Made by a program: the position numbers and the translations under genes
The notes under the pieces: generated by a model
The model's database searches: none
What the model was told of the DNA's origin: nothing
What the model saw: the letters and a program-made list of their open reading frames with translations, nothing else
Source: DATAFF01 sp044870245
GTDB lineage: Bacteria > Pseudomonadota > Alphaproteobacteria > Rhizobiales > Aestuariivirgaceae
Direction of reading: 5' to 3'
Assembly (NCBI GenBank): GCA_044870245.1
Contig: JBIOYR010000050.1
Location: 31,809 to 95,808 of the forward strand
Length of the DNA: 64,000 nt
Part shown: positions 58,859 through 64,000 of the stretch, one piece after another
How positions within the stretch are numbered: the stretch's first letter is position 1
Layout of the letters: the number at the start of each line of letters is the position of its first letter

Positions 58859-59617
58859 ATGAGCGAGCAACCCACCGCCGCCGTCCTGCTGATCGGTGAT
58901 GAAATCCTGTCCGGACGCACCAAGGACCGGAATCTCGGCTACATCGCCGATTTTCTGACAGCGCTGGGGATCGACCTCAAGGAGGCCCGCGTGGTGCCCG
59001 ACATCGAGGACGCGATCGTCGAGGCGGTCAACGCCTTGCGCGCCACCCATACATATCTCTTCACCACCGGCGGAATCGGCCCCACCCATGACGACATCAC
59101 CGCCGATGCGGTGGCCAAGGCCTTCGGGGTGCCGATCGATCACGACCCCGAGGCGGTGGCGCTGCTCCAGGCGTTCTTTGCGGAGATCGGGCGCGAGCCG
59201 AACACGGCGCGGATGCGGATGGCGCGGCTGCCCAGGGGCGCCAAGATGATCGCCAATCCGGTCTCGAAGGCACCCGGCTTCCAGATCGGCAATGTCTATG
59301 TCATGGCCGGGGTGCCGGCGATCATGCAGGCGATGCTGCAGGAGCTGACACCCGGTCTCGCGCGCGGCGTGCCGATGCGGTCGGCGACGGTGACGATCAG
59401 GGCCGGCGAGGGCGATATCGCATTGGGCCTCGGCGTCATCCAGAAGGCGCAACCCCGCGTGGTGATCGGTTCCTATCCGTTCCAGGCGGATGACGGCTAT
59501 GCCGCCCAGATCGTGCTGCGCAGCCGCGATCCGGCGGCGCTGGACGCCGCCCTGGCCGAGGTCCGCAGGCTGGCCGAGAGCCTGGTCCAGGAGGGCAAGG
59601 CCCGCGGCTTCAGCTGA
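58859..59617 (+). CDS. CinA-like competence/damage protein, molybdopterin-binding domain only
   Basis: This gene encodes 252 residues. The MoCF-type domain motifs are AVLLIGDEILSGRTKDRN, TTGGIGPTHDDITADAVAKAFG and PVSKAPGFQIGNVYVMAGVP. The nicotinamide-deamidase (CinA C-terminal) domain is absent, as is usual for this stand-alone form. The activity is probably ADP-ribose or nucleotide pyrophosphatase in cofactor salvage, as known for the COG1058 domain; that is transferred from family knowledge. It ends 40 bp before a tRNA-Leu gene. Confidence 0.92.
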   Translation: MSEQPTAAVLLIGDEILSGRTKDRNLGYIADFLTALGIDLKEARVVPDIEDAIVEAVNALRATHTYLFTTGGIGPTHDDITADAVAKAFGVPIDHDPEAVALLQAFFAEIGREPNTARMRMARLPRGAKMIANPVSKAPGFQIGNVYVMAGVPAIMQAMLQELTPGLARGVPMRSATVTIRAGEGDIALGLGVIQKAQPRVVIGSYPFQADDGYAAQIVLRSRDPAALDAALAEVRRLAESLVQEGKARGFS

Positions 59618-59657
59618 CAGGCCGGGCGATTGCAGGCATAAGCACGCAGGTTTTTTG

Positions 59658-59742
59658 GCGGGCGTGGCGGAACGGTAGACGCAGCGGACTTAAAATCCGC
59701 TTCCCAAAAGGAGTGAGAGTTCGATTCTCTCCGCCCGCACCA
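59658..59742 (+). tRNA. tRNA-Leu, anticodon TAA
   Basis: The 85-nt cloverleaf has acceptor arms GCGGGCG (59658-59664) and CGCCCGC (59732-59738), discriminator A and an encoded CCA (59740-59742). The anticodon loop is CTTAAAA with anticodon TAA, and there is a long class II variable arm. The T arm contains GTTCGATTC. Its last 55 bases are the left boundary of a downstream integrated element. Confidence 0.97.
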
Positions 59743-59743
59743 A
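59688..59743 (+). repeat. attL: 56-bp direct repeat, copy 1 (within tRNA-Leu)
   Basis: It runs from the anticodon stem through the encoded CCA plus one base. It is identical base for base to 62570-62625, and both flanks diverge immediately outside. Confidence 0.95.
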
Positions 59744-59985
59744 CTGCAAGTTATTGTATTTCCTTAAGATTTACCGATCTCCTCTCAACAGAAGCAAGCC
59801 TCGCGTTCTGACAACTACTACTAGGATATTCTGACAAATGGCCCCGATTTGTAATCCGGCGCTTGGTGATAGCCGTTATGCGCTGGTCCCGGCGACTAGC
59901 CTGATGCTGCCTCACATGACCTGCCCTTGATCAATGAGACGATCATTCTCCATCACCTTTGGGATTAGTGAGAACGGAGGCAGCG

Positions 59986-60383
59986 ATGAGGGTGGGTTAC
60001 GGTTACGGCAGAACCAGCACTGTAGAGCAGGAGGCAGGGCTTGAAGCTCAGGCTCGGGATCTCAAGAAGGCCGGAGCCGAGAAAATCTTTCTGGAAAAGG
60101 TGTCCTCGGCGGGCAAGCGGATGCAGTTGGAGGCCGCTGTAGACTTCGTTCGCGAACAAGATGTGCTCATTGTCACCCGCCTTGATCGCCTTGCCCGTTC
60201 CATGACCGACTTGATCGCGATTACGTCTACATTGAAGGCCAAGGGCGTGGAACTGGAGGTCCTGGACGGGTTCCCACGGCTCGGCGGAAGGGTGGCGACG
60301 TTCTCGCGCTCAAGGAACAGGGGGAAACTGTGAGAAGTATTGCCGGTCGTCTCGGGATCGGTCGCGCTTCTGTCTATCGCATG
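59986..60383 (+). pseudogene. Serine recombinase (resolvase family), internally deleted and frameshifted
   Basis: ATG 59986 after GGAGG opens a resolvase N-terminal domain: YGRTSTVEQEAGLEAQ with catalytic Ser, FLEKVSSAGKR, then VLIVTRLDRLARSMTDL with catalytic arginines. Homology stops near 60280 and the frame runs to TGA at 60333. From about 60290, in another frame, the C-terminal DNA-binding helix appears: GGDVLALKEQGETVRSIAGR then LGIGRASVYRM. The long dimerisation helix, some 40-50 residues, is missing between. The recombinase is therefore inactive as encoded. Confidence 0.82.
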
Positions 60384-60495
60384 GGAGATTTCACTGTCCC
60401 ACTTTCGGTTAACTCGTTGATTCCCCTCAATCAGGGTCGGCCTGCCGGGTCCACCACCAGTCACGCCGGCAAGTGCTGTGACCAGCCGCGCGGTA

Positions 60496-60828
60496 TCAGG
60501 ATAGAGGCGGTTTGTATCCGGTCTTCGTGTCGTGAGCACGCTTCATCGCGGCTTGTGCTTCCTTTGCGGTCAGAAGTGACATTGTCTCGAAACGGGAGAA
60601 CGCGCCAGTAGAAGCTGCGGTCATTGAACACGCCGCAGCAGCAGTGTTGTCGGGAAATTCGCAGATTGCCACGCCGTCATACTCTCCGAAGGCGAAGAAG
60701 TAGCTGTGTAACTTTCCGCCAAATCCTTCAATGAGGGTTGTTGCGGGGCCGGTGCGATCTTGCGGCTTTTCGACCATCGCCTTGGCGGCCGCCCCATTGA
60801 ATTGCCAGCGAATCATGAAGTGGGACAT
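60496..60828 (-). CDS. GYD-domain protein
   Basis: This gene encodes 110 residues from ATG 60828 (GGGAGG upstream). The pattern HFMIRWQFNGAAAKAMVEKP then LIEGFGGKLHSYFFAFGEYD, with GVAICEFPDN, matches the small GYD family (named for the Gly-Tyr-Asp motif, here EYDG). The family is a ferredoxin-like dimer of unknown function. It is cargo of the integrated element. A palindromic FNR/FixK-type site lies 132 bp upstream of its start. Confidence 0.85.
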   Translation of the reverse strand: MSHFMIRWQFNGAAAKAMVEKPQDRTGPATTLIEGFGGKLHSYFFAFGEYDGVAICEFPDNTAAAACSMTAASTGAFSRFETMSLLTAKEAQAAMKRAHDTKTGYKPPLS

Positions 60829-60959
60829 GATGCCCTCCCTTTCAAAGCGTAAAAAGCGATTGGAGTCTCCGATTGGGTGACCGATGAACGAGACGCCAAT
60901 CAATCTGCTGCAGATAGCAGATGCAGGTACAATCCTGCTTGACGGCCTATCTTTGCTCT

Positions 60960-61009
60960 TTGATCTAGATCAAGTAACCCGACCCCTGGTGATCTCTGAT
61001 TGGATCACC
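60960..61009. promoter_or_regulatory. FNR/FixK-type box and adjacent inverted repeat in the 334-bp gap
   Basis: The gap 60829-61162 has no gene. TTGATCTAGATCAA (60960-60973) is a perfect palindrome fitting the TTGAT-N4-ATCAA anaerobox of FNR, FixK and Anr regulators. A second inverted repeat, GGTGATC (60988-60994) and GATCACC (61003-61009), follows. Both lie between the divergent GYD gene and the secreted-protein gene, so either or both could be oxygen-controlled. Confidence 0.55.
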
Positions 61010-61162
61010 GGAAATCCGGCCAGCGACCAGCATTCGACCGTAATCTGCTCGGCGAAGTGAAAGTGGAGTAGCGAAGGGGATTAACGGCTCCAAACGACAA
61101 CATATGAACGCCATACCGCCGATGCTAAGGTCGTGGCGTTGATTTTGCCGTTTGGAGCGCAG

Positions 61163-62380
61163 ATGAGTCGGTTCGTACGGAGCGGGACAATCCGGATTTC
61201 TTCGCTGATTCCGGCTCTCATGGGTTTCGGCCTAGGCATCGCATACGCGCAGCCAATTGAACGACCAACCCCACTTCTGACAGGCATTGACGCTCCGGAG
61301 CGTTTCGAACTGAACCGCCTCGGCAATCTGACTCTCTATGTTGGCGTGGAATCGCAGGATATTGATCCCCGCGCTCCCGGCGAGGTTGTCGTCTATGTGA
61401 CCAATCGGGCAGGCGAAGTGCTGGATGTGCCGGTTCTCAATAGCCTCACACCGCAAGACCTGGTCTTCGGTCACAACCAGGTAGCAATCGAGATCGGCTT
61501 CGCAGCAAGATCGCGCGGCGAGCGGTTTCCGGTAAGGATTTGTGCCCGCAGTGACACTATCCCGGGCAATCCTTGCGCGGTTGTCGACCTGTTCGACCAG
61601 GGCAGTCCGCTCGATGAGCCGACCAAGAACAACAAGGAACTGATTGATCTCTTAAAGAAAGAGTATCCTGAGATGGGGTGCCGCTGTAAATCCGGCGCCA
61701 TCCGGCTTGACCCAGGCGACGCCAATCACGGTTCGCTGGGCGCCTTCACTGATATCGTCGGCGGGAAGCAGTATGGCGAATACCATCTGACCGATAAGAC
61801 CAAGTCGACATATACCAGCGTCTACAAGTTCGAGCCGCATTTCGAGATCGAGATCACTAAGCCGCCCAGCAAACCCGAAGGCATGGACGCTGCGGAGTGG
61901 TCAGAAGTCGAGAAGCTATTTCCGCTCCTTTGCCCAGAAGGCCAAGAGGAGAACCACACGATCACGTTCAAAATTGGAAAGGCCGACCAGGAAGAACGTC
62001 CGAAGAAGGTTAAGACGGCTACCGGTGACAAGGAATACCCCTATGCGGAAACGACAGAACCCGACAAGCTGACCTGGGATGGACATGGATACCGGGAAAC
62101 GGGACGTTCAAAAGAGCCACCTGTGGACGGCGCATTAAAAGCGCATGAGAAGAACATCATCCACTGGCTGGACGCGCCCGGGCTTTTTGCCAAACCAAAA
62201 GACAAGTTCGAGAATCTGCTGCCGATGTCGCAGAAAGCTTACTTTCATTCCTTTGTCCATGGTACCACTGGCAAGGATGAGGATAGCTGCGACTGCTACT
62301 TCGGCATGAACACCGGCGTCGTCGATGCGGACGGCGCGGCACAAGCTTCAGTCCTGCTGAAGAAGCCTGAGTGCAAATGA
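61163..62380 (+). CDS. Secreted protein of unknown function, element cargo
   Basis: This gene encodes 405 residues. ATG 61163 follows GGAG; a signal peptide (ISSLIPALMGFGLGIAYA) is cleaved before QPIERP. An N-terminal beta-rich domain (FELNRLGNLTLYVGVESQDI, GEVVVYVTNRAGEVLDVPVL) resembles an Ig-like or cohesin-like fold in pattern only. The C-terminal two thirds are charged, with Cys pairs in MGCRCKSG and DSCDCYFGMN and an ending KKPECK. No catalytic family is recognised. Codon use is less GC-rich than in the neighbours. It is the largest intact gene of the element and ends 189 bp before attR. Confidence 0.8.
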   Translation: MSRFVRSGTIRISSLIPALMGFGLGIAYAQPIERPTPLLTGIDAPERFELNRLGNLTLYVGVESQDIDPRAPGEVVVYVTNRAGEVLDVPVLNSLTPQDLVFGHNQVAIEIGFAARSRGERFPVRICARSDTIPGNPCAVVDLFDQGSPLDEPTKNNKELIDLLKKEYPEMGCRCKSGAIRLDPGDANHGSLGAFTDIVGGKQYGEYHLTDKTKSTYTSVYKFEPHFEIEITKPPSKPEGMDAAEWSEVEKLFPLLCPEGQEENHTITFKIGKADQEERPKKVKTATGDKEYPYAETTEPDKLTWDGHGYRETGRSKEPPVDGALKAHEKNIIHWLDAPGLFAKPKDKFENLLPMSQKAYFHSFVHGTTGKDEDSCDCYFGMNTGVVDADGAAQASVLLKKPECK

Positions 62381-62569
62381 TTGTCGCTCTCGCGATTGCT
62401 CTCCAAACCTGGCACTCGGTATGAACTTGACCGGCAGCACGCTGCAGGTGAGATGAACGCGCCGTGATCGACACTCCATTCTGACATTGGAGGTAAGTCG
62501 TTGATATGCCTCGGCAGTGATTTGGCGATTCACGTCAGAACGCCCAATGAATCTCTTGAAAACGTTCGA

Positions 62570-62625
62570 ACTTAAAATCCGCTTCCCAAAAGGAGTGAGA
62601 GTTCGATTCTCTCCGCCCGCACCAA
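62570..62625 (+). repeat. attR: 56-bp direct repeat, copy 2
   Basis: This exact copy of the tRNA-Leu 3' half marks the right end of the integrated element. The 5' part of the tRNA is absent, so it is not a functional tRNA gene. Confidence 0.95.
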
Positions 62626-62672
62626 TGCTTAGCTGTTCCTCACTCGCGTAACTGCGGGAGCCGGAGGGTTAA

Positions 62673-63314
62673 ATGGAGCTGCCAGTTTCCTTTGTTGCTG
62701 TACTCGGAGCGATACTAATCGGCGCAATCAGTCCTGGGCCAAGTTTCGTGTTTGTCGCGCGAACCTCGATTGCGGTATCGCGGGCGGACGGCGTAGCTGC
62801 CTCTATCGGAATGGGCATAGGTGGATTGATCTTCGCCGCCGCATCGTTGCTCGGTGTTCATATTGTTCTCACCGCCGTGCCCGCGCTCTACGCCAGTTTA
62901 AAATTGGTTGGAGCTGCGTACCTGCTTTATCTGGCTATCCGTTTATGGGCAGGTGCGGACATTCCCATGGGCATCGAACTAGGCAGATCCGGCCGAACCG
63001 GACGTTTGCTGAAATCGTTCCGGCTCGGCCTTCTCACGCAGCTCAGCAATCCAAAGGCTGCCATCGTATACGCAAGTATCTTCACCGCCCTGCTACCGAC
63101 CCAGCAGATTCAGTGGTCAGCTGTTTTGTTGTTGTTCTCGATCTTTGCTATTGAAGCTGGGTGGTACGTCATCGTGGCGGTTGCATTTTCATCTGAGCGT
63201 CCGCGGCGTTGCTATCTTCGCTCGAAGCAATGGATAGATCGGGGTGCCAGCGCGGTCATGGCATTGCTTGCTATCAGATTGATTCTGGACGTGCCGCTGC
63301 AGGATCGGCGGTGA
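62673..63314 (+). CDS. LysE family amino acid exporter
   Basis: This 213-residue inner-membrane protein has six hydrophobic helices. The LysE/RhtB signature is near the N-terminus (ILIGAISPGPSFVFVARTSI), then GIGGLIFAAASLLGVHIVL, LKLVGAAYLLYLAIRLW and FRLGLLTQLSNPKAAIVYAS. It exports an amino acid or derivative; which one is unknown. It starts 48 bp outside attR, so it is host rather than element DNA. Confidence 0.92.
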   Translation: MELPVSFVAVLGAILIGAISPGPSFVFVARTSIAVSRADGVAASIGMGIGGLIFAAASLLGVHIVLTAVPALYASLKLVGAAYLLYLAIRLWAGADIPMGIELGRSGRTGRLLKSFRLGLLTQLSNPKAAIVYASIFTALLPTQQIQWSAVLLLFSIFAIEAGWYVIVAVAFSSERPRRCYLRSKQWIDRGASAVMALLAIRLILDVPLQDRR

Positions 63315-63360
63315 CCTGATCGCCGCGAGTTCGCGCGCGTGGGTCTTTAGAACCGAAGCT

Positions 63361-63924
63361 CTAAGCCGAACGTCGCCGCCGACCATTGCTGGCCATCATG
63401 GCAATGATCGTGTTGACTGAAATGGAATAGATCGGAAACAACAGATTGGCGAGATCAAACCGTGTGCTCGCAACGAGGCTCATGATCGTTGCGAAAGAGG
63501 TGGCCCAGTAGGTGATGGGTGTCTCAGTCGCGGGGGCTCGATAGGTTTTGGCGATCGTCGGCGACACGGCAAAAATCTCTGCGAGCACGCCAAGGATGAT
63601 TGCAACAACCGGGTTTTGGGTCCACCACCAGCCGGCCATTGCGGCAAGCGCCATGGCAAAGCACACACCATCCAGAACACCATAGTTGCGCTGGCCGAAC
63701 GGCACTGCGAGCAGTGTGATCAGAGCCGTCGAGACGGTCGAGGCCACCAGTACGGATAGTGTCCATGAAGCGCCAGCTTCATACTGGGCATAGGCGAGAA
63801 TCGAGCCATTCAAAGTCCACAGGAACCAGGTCACCAGATTGGGACGAGTACGGCCTCGGAAAATGTCGAGGATGTACGGAATGATCGCAAGAAACGTCAT
63901 TGCACCGGCGAGAGCGACATCCAA
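63361..63924 (-). CDS. Multi-pass membrane protein of unknown function
   Basis: This gene encodes 187 residues with about six hydrophobic helices (FLAIIPYILDIF, PNLVTWFLWTLNGSILAYAQ, VLVASTVSTALITLLAV, VCFAMALAAMAGWWW, VAIILGVLAEIFAV) and a basic C-terminus. TTG 63924 follows GAGGTGAGGG; no ATG fits better. The motif pattern (TRPNLVTWFLWTL) recalls small PQ-loop or SWEET-like proteins, but that is not established. The last 76 bases of the window hold a small ATTGTC/GACAAT inverted repeat and no gene. Confidence 0.75.
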   Translation of the reverse strand: MDVALAGAMTFLAIIPYILDIFRGRTRPNLVTWFLWTLNGSILAYAQYEAGASWTLSVLVASTVSTALITLLAVPFGQRNYGVLDGVCFAMALAAMAGWWWTQNPVVAIILGVLAEIFAVSPTIAKTYRAPATETPITYWATSFATIMSLVASTRFDLANLLFPIYSISVNTIIAMMASNGRRRRSA

Positions 63925-64000
63925 GCACCCTCACCTCAGGACGGACCATTGTCCTTCTCGACAATGGGCCAGGGCACCTGATCGACGAGTGCCGCGCCGC

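Larger units (their letters stand above)
59688..62625 (+). mobile_element. 2.9-kb element integrated in tRNA-Leu, bounded by 56-bp direct repeats
   Basis: The 3' half of the tRNA gene (59688-59743) is repeated exactly at 62570-62625, the classic attL/attR signature of site-specific integration. Between them lie a broken serine resolvase, a minus-strand GYD-domain gene and one gene for a secreted unknown protein. The AT content is visibly higher than in the flanks. There is no tyrosine integrase, so the element is either a deletion remnant or a non-autonomous satellite moved by an integrase elsewhere. Confidence 0.88.

Noticed and set aside
63949..63966. Inverted repeat ATTGTC/GACAAT near the window end
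   Set aside because: Six-base arms with no gene context visible before the window stops; too little to interpret.

Overview
The window reads as chromosomal DNA of a high-GC alphaproteobacterium, most likely order Hyphomicrobiales (Rhizobiales). Grounds: GC-rich codon use, a kdp operon preceded by a 27-codon membrane ORF, a form II type cox cluster in S-L-M order, small exported proteins and ESFPASDPP-motif proteins typical of that group, and a carnitine/betaine catabolic operon. This is inference from content; there is no rRNA here. One tRNA gene is present.

Layout. 0-3.3 kb: end of a GMC oxidoreductase, an aldo/keto reductase, periplasmic Cu/Zn superoxide dismutase, an exported unknown and a GNAT. 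3.4-11.4 kb: complete potassium-uptake operon (27-aa ORF, kdpF-A-B-C-D-E). 11.4-15.7 kb: ArsR-type regulator and a run of small exported proteins, including two divergent genes that share a C-terminal two-cysteine module but have different repetitive middles. 15.7-20.8 kb: membrane adenylate cyclase interrupted by one in-frame TAG, cupin, Na/Pi-type transporter, small proteins. 20.8-26.5 kb: spermidine/putrescine-type ABC importer with an FAD oxidase, headed by a 3-methyladenine glycosylase gene. 26.5-32.5 kb: accessory locus with a CesT-like secretion chaperone convergent with a very large gene of unknown family, broken by a frameshift; both share a 10-bp promoter-proximal motif. 32.6-37.6 kb: glycosyltransferase, deacetylase-like protein, beta-lactamase-fold hydrolase, methyltransferase, UDP-glucose dehydrogenase. 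37.6-44.9 kb: six-gene operon best explained as gamma-butyrobetaine/carnitine to glycine betaine catabolism. 45.6-55.6 kb: molybdenum hydroxylase (CoxSLM-like) with its maturation genes (MoxR, CoxE, split XdhC, MoeA-MobA fusion) and an inserted cbpA-cbpM pair. 55.6-59.6 kb: AraC regulator, RadC, methionine aminopeptidase, response regulator, CinA-like protein. 59.66-62.63 kb: tRNA-Leu(TAA) whose 3' half is duplicated 2.9 kb downstream, bounding a small integrated element with a wrecked resolvase, a GYD protein and a secreted unknown. 62.7-64 kb: LysE exporter and a membrane protein.

The best candidate for an undescribed system is the chaperone plus giant-protein locus at 26.9-32.6 kb. Next are the miniature tRNA-Leu element and the paired secreted proteins at 12.2-14.2 kb.

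All calls come from reading the sequence and family knowledge; no database search was run.
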